Translations under genes and position numbers: made by a program
Assembly: GCA_001689535.1 (NCBI GenBank)
Contig: LUJP01000040.1
Span: 1 to 43,601, forward strand
Reading direction: 5' to 3'
DNA from: Bacteroidales bacterium M5
Lineage (GTDB): Bacteria; Bacteroidota; Bacteroidia; Bacteroidales; Muribaculaceae
Length of the DNA: 43,601 bases
The notes under the pieces: model-generated
The model's database searches: none
The model's input: the letters and a program-made list of their open reading frames with translations, nothing else
What the model was told of the DNA's origin: nothing
Shown here: piece after piece, positions 25,268 through 33,594 of the stretch
How positions within the stretch are numbered: position 1 is the stretch's first letter
Layout: each line of letters begins with the position of its first letter

Positions 25268-25298
25268 AAAAAATCGCCCTTTGTAGCGAGGGCGATTG
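25268..25298 (-). terminator. Rho-independent terminator after the frameshifted lipoprotein
   Basis: AATCGCCCT and AGGGCGATT pair around an 8-base loop, followed on the minus strand by a run of T. It lies about 25 bp past the stop codon at 25324, which supports that stop as the original one. Confidence 0.8.
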
Positions 25299-25323
25299 TC
25301 AGAGGGAAATTCGGGAAAAAAAG

Positions 25324-25858
25324 TCAGTGGCGTCCCGGGCGCTGGCCTGAGCCGGAAGAGCCTGTGGAAGGCAGTTCGGAAGGGGTGAGGGTGAAGGGCG
25401 GGCGGTTGTTGCCTGTGGAGGGTGTGGACGGCCGCGAAGGTTGCGAGGGCTGCGACTGCTGGGGGGGGGATGGCCGGTCCAGGGTTGCCGCCGGGGTTGG
25501 CTCCGGAATTGCTGGGGCGCACATTGCCTATGTTGATTACCGGGCCAGGGTTACCTCCGCCGTTCCACTGCGGAGGGCGTGAGTGCGGCGGCCGGGGAGC
25601 CGGCGTCCAGGATGGCGGGATGTAATTTCCGGGATAGAAGGCGTTGCCCCAGTTGCCCGACCATGCCGGGCCTGAAAGCGAGGGCCACCAGCTGTTATAG
25701 AAACCGTTTCCGTAATAACCGTCGCCATAGTAACCTCCGTCGTAATAAGGGTCGGAGTCGAAGGCTGTGCCCCACATCACGTCGCACCCCTGGACCAGAA
25801 GTGCCGAGACCGTGACTGCGGCGGCTGCCATAATATTTTTCAGGGCATGACGTTTCAT
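25324..25858 (-). CDS. Gly/Tyr/Pro-rich lipoprotein, frameshifted at a run of eight C
   Basis: The signal peptide and lipobox (ALLVQGCDVMWG, cysteine at about 25) are followed by a Gly-Tyr-rich repeat (GGYYGDGYYGNGFYN) and a Pro/Asn-rich segment; no family is recognised. At 25461-25468 the minus strand has eight consecutive C. As read, the frame after it changes to sequence that runs through the terminator hairpin and stops at 25217. Removing one C restores a low-complexity tail in keeping with the rest (PPQQSQPSQPSRPSTPSTG ... GSGQRPGRH) that stops at 25324, just before the terminator, giving about 177 residues. This is either slippage (phase-variation-like) or a sequencing or assembly error. 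I chose the ATG at 25858; the frame extends upstream to 25939 without a signal-like start. Confidence 0.7.
25461..25468. repeat. Homopolymer run of eight G (C on the coding strand)
   Basis: Longest G/C homopolymer noticed in the window, placed exactly where the lipoprotein reading frame breaks. Confidence 0.9.
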
Positions 25859-26123
25859 GAGCTTATTTCTTTTTGTAATTAAGACGCTCCCAGGGTGTAA
25901 AAAGTTTGGCTCCGACACTGTTAAATAAATCTGACACAAAGGCGGGACACCCTTCCGTAAATATTCTTAACATTTTTTTTGAGTGAATCATGAAGCGTGG
26001 TTAAACCAAATCTAACTTTTATAGTCAATTTTTTTGTGAATTAGTTTTAACAGCATGGTTTCACGGTCGGCCCACGGCCGGTGAATCCGGCAATGAATAA
26101 AAATCAAACCAAACTAACTATTT

Positions 26124-28925
26124 ATGAGAGGGACAATTACCGCTCTGATTCTGCTTTGCTCCATAGCCGGAGCCCTTGCCGCGAATATAAGAGGCAAGGT
26201 GACCGACAATGCAGACGAACCTATGATGCAGGCCACCGTGAGGCTCCTTGCCGCCAAAGATTCCACCTATGTGAACGGTCTGAAAACCAAAAACGACGGA
26301 AGTTTCGTGTTTACCGGCGTGAAAGCCGGCAAATACATTGTCGAGGCTTCCTATCTGGGTTACAACAATACGTTTGTAGACGTTACGGTGGGTTCAGCCA
26401 ACGTTAGTCTGAAACCGATAGTGCTCAATGAATCGTCAATCATGCTCCAGGAAGTGAGCGTGACGGGCGTGAAGACGCAGATCAAGGTATCGGAGGACAC
26501 GGTGGAATACAACGCCGACTCATACAAGACGCAGCCCAACGCCGTGGTGGAGGACCTGCTCAAGCGCCTGCCCGGCGTGGAGGTGGACTCCGACGGTAAA
26601 ATCACCGCCAACGGCAAAGAAGTGAGCAAGATTCTCATAGACGGCAAAGAGTTTTTCAGCGACGACCCCAAGGTGGCCTCGAAAAACCTTCCCGTGGAGA
26701 TGATAGAGAAGCTGCAGGTGGTTGACCGCAAGAGCGACCTGGCCCGACTGACCGGCGTGGACGACGGCGAGGATGAGACCGTGATCAATCTTTCGGTGAA
26801 GAAAAACATGAAGAACGGTTATTTCGGCACCGTTGAAGGCGGATACGGCACCGATCAGCGCTATCTCGGCACGTTCAACGTAAATAAGTTCTGGGGCGAC
26901 AACCAGGTGACACTTCTGGGTAATTTCAATAATGTGAACCAGCTCGGCTTCACCGACAGCAACGGCAACCGTTTCCGCCGTTTCGGAGGCACCAACGGTA
27001 TTAATGTGTCGCAGGCTTTAGGCGTGAACTTCAATGTGGGCAACAAAGAGATATTCCGAGTTGGCGGTGATGTGATGTACAGCCACTCCGACCGCACCTC
27101 ACTCATGAAACGCGAGCGTCAGTACCTCTTCCCCGACTCCTCCTCATGGTCAACATCCGGACAGGATAACCGCAACCGCGGCCACAATATACGCGCCGAC
27201 TTCCGCATACAGTGGAATCCCGACTCGTTCAACTCTCTCGAAATCCGTCCCAATATCTCCTACAACCTGAGTCATACCGAGAGTCTCGACTCAACGATGC
27301 TCCGTGCCGGCGACGCCCTGCGCTCTCCCGTGAACCGCTCGTTCAACACCACCGACTCCAAAGGACACTCCATAGAATTCGGACTGAATTTCATCTATAA
27401 CCATAAATTCCGCAGCCGCCCCGGCCGCTCCTTCTCCGTCCAGGCCAGATACAACCACTCCAACGTGCGTGAGGACGAAACAACCTACTCTCTCAACCGC
27501 TTCTTCATGCTCAACGACTCCATAGACCTCTACGATCAGCTGCAGGACAACCATACATGGAGCGACAACGTGAACTCCCGCATAAGCTGGACCGAGCCTA
27601 TCGGCGACGTAAAAAACGGTAATTTCATCACTGCCTCGTACCGCATACAGTACCGCTGGAACAATTCCGACAAAATCGTTGACTATCATCCTGTGATTCC
27701 CGGTATAGACGGTGGGATGCCCGAACTCGATTACTCGCAGATACTCTATGCCGACAGTCTGAGCAACCGTTTCCGCAATGATTACTTCAATCAGGACATA
27801 CGCCTGGGATTCAAACATGTGTCGAAAACCCACAATCTCGACGTGGGCATCTCGCTCGTCCCCTCCATGCTCAAGAGCATCGACCTCATCAACGAGGCCA
27901 AAAACATCCCTTCGCGCTGGGTATGGAACTTTGCCCCCTATATGCGCTACCGCTTCAAGATAAGCCGCACCAGCTCGTTTAACGTAGACTACCGCGCGCG
28001 CTCCACGCAGCCTTCCGTAACACAGTTGCAGCCGGTCGACGATGTCTCCGACCCTCTCAATATCGTGAGAGGTAATCCGGAGCTGAAACCCACGTTCACC
28101 CACAACATGAATGTACGCTATCAGAACTTCAACGCCGAAAGCCAGCGCTCCATAATGGTAATGACCAACTGGAGCCTTACCCAGAATTCCATAGTGTCGC
28201 GCACCTCCTACAACAGCCTCACCGGCGGCCGCCTCACCGAATACGTGAACGTAAACGGCGTGTGGAACGGCAACCTTATGGCAATGTACTCCCAGCCTCT
28301 GCGCAACAAGGCATGGCAGGTGAGCGCCCACACATTCAACCGTATCTCGCGCACCATAGGTTACAACAACGGCGAGGAAAACCGAAGCACCTCCCTCAAT
28401 GTAAGCTTCATGCCCTCAATCGCATTCCGTCCGTCCAATCTGGAATTCGAGCTGCGTCCCCGCTACAGCCTGCAGCATACCGTCAACAGCCTCAAGTCAA
28501 CCGGCAACATGAACGTGCACAGCTACGGCGGCTCATTCCACGCTTACTATTATACCCCGATAGGCATAGTTCTTGACTCGGATCTCAACTACTCCGCCAC
28601 CAAGGGCTACTCCAACGGCTATGATACCCACCAGTGGCTGTGGAATGCATCCATCTCCTATCAGACACTGCGCGACCGCTCGCTCACATTTGCAGTGAAA
28701 GCCTACGATCTTCTGCAGCAGCGCAGCAGCATATCACGTTCGGTTACCGCCAACTATATAGACGATACCCGCTACAACAATCTCACCCGTTACTTCATGT
28801 TCACGGTGAGCTACCGCTTCAACACCTTCGGCAAGGGCAACCGTCCGTCGGAAAATAGCAGATGGGGTGGTCCCGGCGGACCCGGCATAGGACCCGGCGG
28901 CGGTGGCCGTCCGCCCCGTCACTGA
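26124..28925 (+). CDS. Outer-membrane beta-barrel receptor (TonB-dependent-receptor-like)
   Basis: The 933-residue protein has a signal peptide (MRGTITALILLCSIAGALA) and then a carboxypeptidase-regulatory-like domain (about 20-105: IRGKVTDNADEPMMQATVRL). A plug-like domain follows (about 125-225: LLKRLPGVEVDSDGKITANG, then KILIDGKEFFSDDP), and then a long barrel of alternating aromatic strands. It ends in a Gly/Pro tail (GGPGIGPGGGGRPPRH). This architecture is the outer membrane beta-barrel family common in Bacteroidetes, distinct from SusC, with no SusD neighbour. The ligand is unknown. About 200 bp of non-coding DNA precede it; TAACTTTT near 26010 is a weak promoter candidate. A terminator follows. 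Confidence 0.88.
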   Translation: MRGTITALILLCSIAGALAANIRGKVTDNADEPMMQATVRLLAAKDSTYVNGLKTKNDGSFVFTGVKAGKYIVEASYLGYNNTFVDVTVGSANVSLKPIVLNESSIMLQEVSVTGVKTQIKVSEDTVEYNADSYKTQPNAVVEDLLKRLPGVEVDSDGKITANGKEVSKILIDGKEFFSDDPKVASKNLPVEMIEKLQVVDRKSDLARLTGVDDGEDETVINLSVKKNMKNGYFGTVEGGYGTDQRYLGTFNVNKFWGDNQVTLLGNFNNVNQLGFTDSNGNRFRRFGGTNGINVSQALGVNFNVGNKEIFRVGGDVMYSHSDRTSLMKRERQYLFPDSSSWSTSGQDNRNRGHNIRADFRIQWNPDSFNSLEIRPNISYNLSHTESLDSTMLRAGDALRSPVNRSFNTTDSKGHSIEFGLNFIYNHKFRSRPGRSFSVQARYNHSNVREDETTYSLNRFFMLNDSIDLYDQLQDNHTWSDNVNSRISWTEPIGDVKNGNFITASYRIQYRWNNSDKIVDYHPVIPGIDGGMPELDYSQILYADSLSNRFRNDYFNQDIRLGFKHVSKTHNLDVGISLVPSMLKSIDLINEAKNIPSRWVWNFAPYMRYRFKISRTSSFNVDYRARSTQPSVTQLQPVDDVSDPLNIVRGNPELKPTFTHNMNVRYQNFNAESQRSIMVMTNWSLTQNSIVSRTSYNSLTGGRLTEYVNVNGVWNGNLMAMYSQPLRNKAWQVSAHTFNRISRTIGYNNGEENRSTSLNVSFMPSIAFRPSNLEFELRPRYSLQHTVNSLKSTGNMNVHSYGGSFHAYYYTPIGIVLDSDLNYSATKGYSNGYDTHQWLWNASISYQTLRDRSLTFAVKAYDLLQQRSSISRSVTANYIDDTRYNNLTRYFMFTVSYRFNTFGKGNRPSENSRWGGPGGPGIGPGGGGRPPRH

Positions 28926-28956
28926 TGAATTGCAACAATACGGATAAATAAGCAGT

Positions 28957-29004
28957 AAAAGTCCGTTTCCGCATGCTGAGTCAAGCAAAGGAAACGGACT
29001 TTTC
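28957..29004 (+). terminator. Rho-independent terminator after the receptor gene
   Basis: AAAAGTCCGTTTCC pairs perfectly with GGAAACGGACTTTT across a 19-base loop, ending in a T-rich tract on the plus strand. Confidence 0.8.
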
Positions 29005-29027
29005 TTCTATTTGTGCCGAAAAAATTA

Positions 29028-29035
29028 TATTTTTG
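29028..29035 (+). promoter_or_regulatory. -7 promoter element for the cytidylate-kinase-like gene
   Basis: TATTTTTG matches TAnnTTTG, 25 bp before the ATG at 29061. It rules out a start at 29013. Confidence 0.55.
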
Positions 29036-29060
29036 TCTATCCAAGAAAATTCAGTATAGG

Positions 29061-29771
29061 ATGTCCTACGCCATGAAAGATAATAAGAATACCACCCAGG
29101 AGACAGCCGCAGCGGCCGCCGGCAATAACAACAATATAGTGATAACCATAGGCCGCTCCTTCGGCAGCGGAGGGCGAGTGCTTGGCCGTAAGCTTGCCGA
29201 TGCCTTCGGGTTCAGCTATTACGATAAGGAGCTTCTGAGCGAGGCTGCCAAGCGCGCGGGCGTGAGCCGTGAATTTTTCGAGAAGAACGATGAACGGTTC
29301 CCGTCGTTTTTCAATGGCATTTTTTCGTTTGCTTTCGGCATGAGCCCCACAAGCTATTTCACGGGCCCCACGGCCATAAGCGACGACAGCCTTTATCGCG
29401 CCCAGAGTGATTTTATCCACTCGCTTGCCGAAAAGGATTCCTGCGTGATTGTGGGCCGCAGCTCGGATTACGTTCTGCGCGATTTTCCCCGCACAGTCAA
29501 TATTTTCGTGCATGCTCCGCTGGATGTGTGCGCGCGCCGTATAATGGACCGTGACCCCGACGCTCCGACTCTTGAAAAAGCCCGCGCCAAGGCCGCACGA
29601 ATCAACAAACTGCGTTCGAACTATTACAATTTCTATACCGACAAGACATGGGGAGCCGCGTCAAGCTACGACCTGACTTTCGATACATCGCTTCTGACGA
29701 TGGACCAGATTGTGGAAGTGGTGGCCCACTACATCAGGCTGCGTTTCCCCGACGCTTTGAAGGCGAAGTGA
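29061..29771 (+). CDS. Cytidylate kinase-like family protein
   Basis: The 236-residue protein has a P-loop-like nucleotide site near the N-terminus (IVITIGRSFGSGGRVLGRKL, about 26-45), CVIVGRSSDYVL in the middle and a lid-like basic segment (VCARRIMDRD), matching the cytidylate-kinase-2 group rather than the housekeeping Cmk. These proteins are predicted to phosphorylate nucleoside monophosphates, but most are uncharacterised. The alanine- and asparagine-rich N-terminal 25 residues are probably disordered. The ATG at 29061 lies after the promoter; an alternative ATG is at 29073. The 3' end overlaps the convergent DUF308 gene by 38 bp. Confidence 0.86.
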   Translation: MSYAMKDNKNTTQETAAAAAGNNNNIVITIGRSFGSGGRVLGRKLADAFGFSYYDKELLSEAAKRAGVSREFFEKNDERFPSFFNGIFSFAFGMSPTSYFTGPTAISDDSLYRAQSDFIHSLAEKDSCVIVGRSSDYVLRDFPRTVNIFVHAPLDVCARRIMDRDPDAPTLEKARAKAARINKLRSNYYNFYTDKTWGAASSYDLTFDTSLLTMDQIVEVVAHYIRLRFPDALKAK

Positions 29772-30300
29772 CAAGCATGCGCTGAAGCGCCCAGTTGAGG
29801 GCGGCGCATACAAGCAGTATGCCGGTGAGCAGCACCACTACGGCATTCATGGTGCGAACGGTGGTGCAGAGCAGCACCACGCCGGCCGCTATGAGCACTA
29901 CCGGAATTATGTAGAATCCGAAGGGCATGGCGAATGGCTTGCTGAGCCATACCATGAGCACAATCTCGTAGATGCCATAGAGTATGAGCACGGCGGCAAA
30001 CAGATATGCTATAAGCCCCACGAAGAAGCCCGGCTCCACCACCATCCACACACCGAAGGCTATGCATCCTATGGATGCGACGACCGACGAGCCGGTTGCG
30101 CGGCGGCATTGGGTGCCGTCGCCACAGTCGCGTTTTTCCACAAATCCGGAAATGAGGCTATAGATGCCCGGAATGATAAACATGAGTCCGACGGCTATTA
30201 CAATCCACGAAAGGATGTCGAGACGTGCGTGCCATACAATCATAAGTATGCCCACCAGCGCCGTAAGGAAGATGGTGAGCCAGGAAGTGCTTGAGCGCAT
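29734..30300 (-). CDS. DUF308 (HdeD-like) membrane protein
   Basis: The 188-residue integral membrane protein has about six helices in pairs, typical of the DUF308/HdeD family (WIVIAVGLMFIIPGIYSLIS; GLIAYLFAAVLILYGIYEIV; VVLIAAGVVLLCTTVRTMNA). A hydrophilic loop around residue 60 contains two cysteines (EKRDCGDGTQCRR). HdeD in E. coli is tied to acid resistance, but the biochemical role of the family is unknown. Its 3' end runs 38 bp into the convergent kinase-like gene. It lies downstream of menA by 63 bp, but the orientation is such that it precedes nothing further on this strand. Confidence 0.84.
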   Translation of the reverse strand: MRSSTSWLTIFLTALVGILMIVWHARLDILSWIVIAVGLMFIIPGIYSLISGFVEKRDCGDGTQCRRATGSSVVASIGCIAFGVWMVVEPGFFVGLIAYLFAAVLILYGIYEIVLMVWLSKPFAMPFGFYIIPVVLIAAGVVLLCTTVRTMNAVVVLLTGILLVCAALNWALQRMLVTSPSKRRGNAA

Positions 30301-30363
30301 AGTTGTAAACGTTTATACGGTTTTATACTAATACGCCTCAGGAGTGGGTATTGTTCGGGGAAA

Positions 30364-31266
30364 TCAGGCCAGCAGGGCCAGCATCACGGAATAGAGCAGA
30401 ATAAGCATGGCCGTCATGCCGAGCAGGGGTGTGAGCGCGGCGCCCGTGCGGCGCTTCATGGCCATGCAGATTCCACCTGAGGCCGCGAGATAGACAACAG
30501 GCACAGCGAGAGCCCACGGGGAGATTGCCGCCCAGACAATCCACATGAGGGCCACGGCGGCAAGCGCGTTGGCTGCATAGAGGCCGCGGGTCAGTGTAGG
30601 GCCAAGAAGGGTGGCGAGTGTGGTCTTGCCCACCGCGCTGTCATCGGCAGAGTCGCGGTAGTTATTTACAATCAGCACATTCGCCGTCATGAGGCCTATG
30701 GCAACGGATGATGCTGCCACCGTGGGGGTGAAATATCCCGTCTGGAGATAGAAGGTGAGGTTTACGGGCACAATGCCGAAGAACACCACGACGGCCACTT
30801 CGCCCAGAGCGTGGCGCGACAGCGGGTATGGGCCCGCGCTGTAGGCGAGCGCTCCCAGAGCGGTAACCGCACCGACAATCAGCAGCCACCATCCTCCGAA
30901 CGCTATAAGTGACAATCCTATGCTGCAGGCCACGCCGAGAGTGGCGAATGTGGCCACGAGCATGGCGCGCGGAGTGATGTCTCCCTCGGTCACACCCCGT
31001 CGCGGCCCTTCGCGACCGGGACGGTCCAGACCGTCGCGGTAGTCGTAGTATTCATTGGCGAAGTTGGAGGCAATTTGGGCTAGTACGGCGAATGCCAGAC
31101 ACAGCAGCGCCGGCAGCAGGCGTGAGGCTCCGTAAAGCGAGGCAAGTCCCCAGGCGGTTATCACGCCTGCCACGGATACCGGGAGGGTGCGCAGGCGCAT
31201 GGCCTCTATCCACGATTTTATTCTCGACGGATGGCTTGTGGGTTCCGCGCTTTCAGACGTTTTCAT
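30364..31266 (-). CDS. menA: 1,4-dihydroxy-2-naphthoate polyprenyltransferase MenA
   Basis: Attaches the polyprenyl tail to 1,4-dihydroxy-2-naphthoate in menaquinone synthesis, in the inner membrane. The product is 300 residues with about eight or nine helices. The UbiA-superfamily aspartate motif is NEYYDYRDGLD (71-81). The second motif is NYRDSADDSAVGKTTLAT. MenA rather than UbiA or heme-O synthase is indicated by the spacing and by GREGPRRGVTEGDIT. Its ATG overlaps the stop of the upstream ATPase gene by 4 bp (ATGA), so translation is probably coupled. The next enzyme, MenG, is encoded about 4.4 kb away in another operon. Confidence 0.95.
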   Translation of the reverse strand: MKTSESAEPTSHPSRIKSWIEAMRLRTLPVSVAGVITAWGLASLYGASRLLPALLCLAFAVLAQIASNFANEYYDYRDGLDRPGREGPRRGVTEGDITPRAMLVATFATLGVACSIGLSLIAFGGWWLLIVGAVTALGALAYSAGPYPLSRHALGEVAVVVFFGIVPVNLTFYLQTGYFTPTVAASSVAIGLMTANVLIVNNYRDSADDSAVGKTTLATLLGPTLTRGLYAANALAAVALMWIVWAAISPWALAVPVVYLAASGGICMAMKRRTGAALTPLLGMTAMLILLYSVMLALLA

Positions 31267-32840
31267 TTATGAGGTTCTAAGTTGAAACATTTCATGATGG
31301 CGCTTCTGATTTCAGCGGCGCCTTTTTCTTCGTTACGCAGGATTTTTATCACGCTGGCTATGTATTGCTCTTTGGTCTGCAGTCCGCAGAGCTGCGCCAC
31401 GTTGGAGGTGGAGAGCATGGATTTCTGGTTGTAGACCCGCAGCACACCCGCATAGTCGCCAGCGGCCACGTAGGAGCGGAATTCGCGGCACAGGTCCTCG
31501 TAGAGTCCGCGCGGGTTCACTTCCTGCCAGAGGTCCTGTACATGCTTCTCGAGGGTGTTGATTGAGGTGAAGCGGCCGTCGATGCGGTATTCCACAGTGC
31601 GTTTCACGCGGTGCCGGGTGTGCTGAAGCGCCTGTTGCTTTAGGTCGGCGGCAAACTGGTTGATTATGGCCTTCTTCACCTTGGCCACTGCGCGCTGACT
31701 GTCGCGGCCGTGGCGCTCGGCTACAGCCGTTATCACCTCTTCGAGCATGAGGATATTCTCTACTTCGGCCACTTCCGGCACCATCACGTTCTTGCGCCGG
31801 AGATAGTCCACCTCGTGGGAGTCGCGGCGGTCGCGGTCCACTATTCCCACCGAAACCATGTTGTGGAAGGAGTTGAGGTCGTTGAATGTGCGGGTGGCCT
31901 CAATCACTTTGTTGCAGCTTCCGAGCGACTGCACGGTGTAGTCGCGGAATATCAGTGGGTATAGCTTGGAGTCTATGGAATGAAGACCGTCGCCCTCGAT
32001 GAAGAGCACCGGTTTTCGCGAGCCGATCACCGACTGATACACGTCGTCGCCCAGAGGGGTGTTCTCGGGTAGCAGGCTGTAGGTCCAGCGCACGGCGGGA
32101 GCGTCGAAGTTCTGCACCCACACGGTCATGAAGTTCTGGCGCGAGGAGGCGAAGTCCAGATCGTGGGTGGTGTAGACAAACCGGCAGTCGGGGCGCATGA
32201 GCTCTATGCGGTTCCATACCGACTGCAGTATGGAGGGATTGAGAAACATCTCGGGGGAATCCACCATCACCGTGGCGCCCTCCGGGGCATAGGTCATGGC
32301 TCCGATATAATATATCACGGCGCGTTCGCCGGTGGAGAGCCTCAGGGCAGAGTAGGCGTCGCCCGACTGGTCGCGCTGGAAAAGGAGGCTGCCGTTGGCT
32401 ATGAGTATCTTGTTGTCAGGGAAAATCTCCCGCCAGAGTTCTATTACAGTATCAAGCTTTGTTCGCCGGAGCTCGGCTGTGGCATCGGTGGCGTGACGCA
32501 GCTTATAGTCGAGCAGGTTGAGCATCTCGTCGTGCATCAGAAGGGCTATGAGGCGTTCGAGCTGTGTCGACGGATTTTCGTGCGGCATGCCTTTTGCCAC
32601 GGCATCGGCGTAAAGAAGGTCTATTGCGGAATGCGATTTTGTGTAGTCGTCGCGTTCGAATAGCGCCGCCAGCACCGAGATATTCATCACCGGATCGGTG
32701 AGATGGTCGGCGACCCATTGGGCGAAAAGGCTTTTACCTGCGCCGTTGGCGCCCACAATAAGCAGCGGGTTTCCCGAGGTGTCGAGGGTGAGCGACTGTC
32801 CCTGCGGATCGGGCGGAAGAATAATCGGTTGATGTGTCAT
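31263..32840 (-). CDS. AAA ATPase fused to a TOPRIM-like (DUF4435-type) domain
   Basis: The 525-residue product has Walker A GANGAGKS (30-37), an ABC-signature-like LSTGERAV (168-175), Walker B VMVDSPEMFLNP (191-202) and a switch histidine in YTTHDLDFASS (about 223-233). The second half has LFIEGDG (279-285) and VGIVDRDRRD (331-340), the Glu and DxD positions of a TOPRIM nuclease/primase fold. This ATPase-TOPRIM order is that of OLD-family nucleases and DUF4435 proteins, several of which act against phage; the role here is unknown. I chose the ATG at 32840; a longer frame to 32882 would overlap the upstream gene. It is 4 bp overlapped with menA and 31 bp after the YrdC gene. Confidence 0.82.
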   Translation of the reverse strand: MTHQPIILPPDPQGQSLTLDTSGNPLLIVGANGAGKSLFAQWVADHLTDPVMNISVLAALFERDDYTKSHSAIDLLYADAVAKGMPHENPSTQLERLIALLMHDEMLNLLDYKLRHATDATAELRRTKLDTVIELWREIFPDNKILIANGSLLFQRDQSGDAYSALRLSTGERAVIYYIGAMTYAPEGATVMVDSPEMFLNPSILQSVWNRIELMRPDCRFVYTTHDLDFASSRQNFMTVWVQNFDAPAVRWTYSLLPENTPLGDDVYQSVIGSRKPVLFIEGDGLHSIDSKLYPLIFRDYTVQSLGSCNKVIEATRTFNDLNSFHNMVSVGIVDRDRRDSHEVDYLRRKNVMVPEVAEVENILMLEEVITAVAERHGRDSQRAVAKVKKAIINQFAADLKQQALQHTRHRVKRTVEYRIDGRFTSINTLEKHVQDLWQEVNPRGLYEDLCREFRSYVAAGDYAGVLRVYNQKSMLSTSNVAQLCGLQTKEQYIASVIKILRNEEKGAAEIRSAIMKCFNLEPHK

Positions 32841-32871
32841 GGTATGGCGGTTTTGCAGAGGGGAAAGGGTG

Positions 32872-33489
32872 TCAGAATTCAAATTCCACGGGGCCTTCGC
32901 GGAGCACTACGGGCGCGGAGGAGTCGGTGAGGTCTATCACGGCCGACGGAATCGCGGAGCCGGAGCCGGCGTCAATGAGCATGTCCACTCCCATTGCTTC
33001 CGCGCGGAGCTCGATTTCGCCAGGCTCCGTGATTTCCTCGGACTCGAGACCGTCGGAAGGAAGAGAGGTGGTGAGCAGCGGGGTGCCCAGGGAGCGCGCG
33101 AGTTCGCGGGCCACGTCGTTGTCGGGGATGCGGATGCCCACCTGCTTGCGTCCTTTGAAAATCTTCGGCATCGAAGGTGAGGAGGGTAGGATGAATGTGA
33201 ACGGCCCGGGAAGATAGCGGCGCATGATGGCGAAGGCGCGGTTGTCGATGCGGGCGAATTCGCTTGCCTGGGAGAAATCGTGGCACACCACGGCCAGGGC
33301 ATTTTTCTGCGGGTTGATCCCTTTTATACGGCAGAGGGCTTCGGTGGCCTTGCGCGATGTGGCGTCGCAGCCTATGGCATAAAGTGTGTCGGTGGGGTAA
33401 ATCACCAGTCCGTCGTCGCGCATTGCGTCGACAGCCCGGGAAAGCACGCGGGTGTCAATCGACGTGGGATGTATCTTGAGTGTGTTCAT
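32872..33489 (-). CDS. Threonylcarbamoyl-AMP synthase (YrdC/TsaC family)
   Basis: Makes threonylcarbamoyl-AMP from threonine, bicarbonate and ATP for the t6A modification of ANN-decoding tRNAs. The product is 205 residues, the single-domain length (no Sua5 extension). Family motifs: IYPTDTLYAIGCDATSRKA (about 30-48), RIKGINPQKNALAVVCHD (about 53-70), and PGPFTFILP (about 91-99); the later basic cluster KGRKQVGIRIPD (about 109-120) completes the active-site channel. It heads the unit yrdC-ATPase-menA. A duplicated segment at its start creates a three-codon mini-frame just upstream. Confidence 0.94.
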   Translation of the reverse strand: MNTLKIHPTSIDTRVLSRAVDAMRDDGLVIYPTDTLYAIGCDATSRKATEALCRIKGINPQKNALAVVCHDFSQASEFARIDNRAFAIMRRYLPGPFTFILPSSPSMPKIFKGRKQVGIRIPDNDVARELARSLGTPLLTTSLPSDGLESEEITEPGEIELRAEAMGVDMLIDAGSGSAIPSAVIDLTDSSAPVVLREGPVEFEF

Positions 33490-33513
33490 GATTTTTTACG
33501 TGTTCATGATTTT
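33482..33513. repeat. Direct duplication over the yrdC start
   Basis: GTGTTCATGATTTT occurs at 33482-33495 and again at 33500-33513. On the minus strand this gives ATGAACACGTAA (Met-Asn-Thr-stop) just before the true ATGAACACA start. Confidence 0.85.
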
Positions 33514-33521
33514 CAAAGTTA
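33514..33521 (-). promoter_or_regulatory. -7 promoter element for the yrdC unit
   Basis: TAACTTTG on the minus strand matches TAnnTTTG; predicted start of transcription is near 33507. Confidence 0.55.
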
Positions 33522-33522
33522 G

Positions 33523-33561
33523 AAAAAAAATCGGAGCGGCGGAAATCCGTCGCTCCGATTC
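33523..33561 (-). terminator. Terminator-like hairpin upstream of the yrdC promoter, after the M13 gene
   Basis: AATCGGAGCG pairs with CGCTCCGATT around a 10-base loop, followed on the minus strand by eight T. It lies 33 bp past the M13 peptidase stop codon (transcribed towards lower coordinates), so it should end the purC-menG-peptidase transcript. Confidence 0.85.
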
Positions 33562-33594
33562 TGTTGGGGAGGGTTATATTTTTTCAGCGTTTCC

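Noticed and set aside
25217..25323. Extended C-terminus of the Gly/Tyr-rich lipoprotein
   Set aside because: This frame reads through a terminator hairpin and arises only because of the eight-C run.
25885..25900. ACGCTCCCAG like the right end of the CTGGGA repeat
   Set aside because: Only ten bases match and no second arm or hairpin is present.
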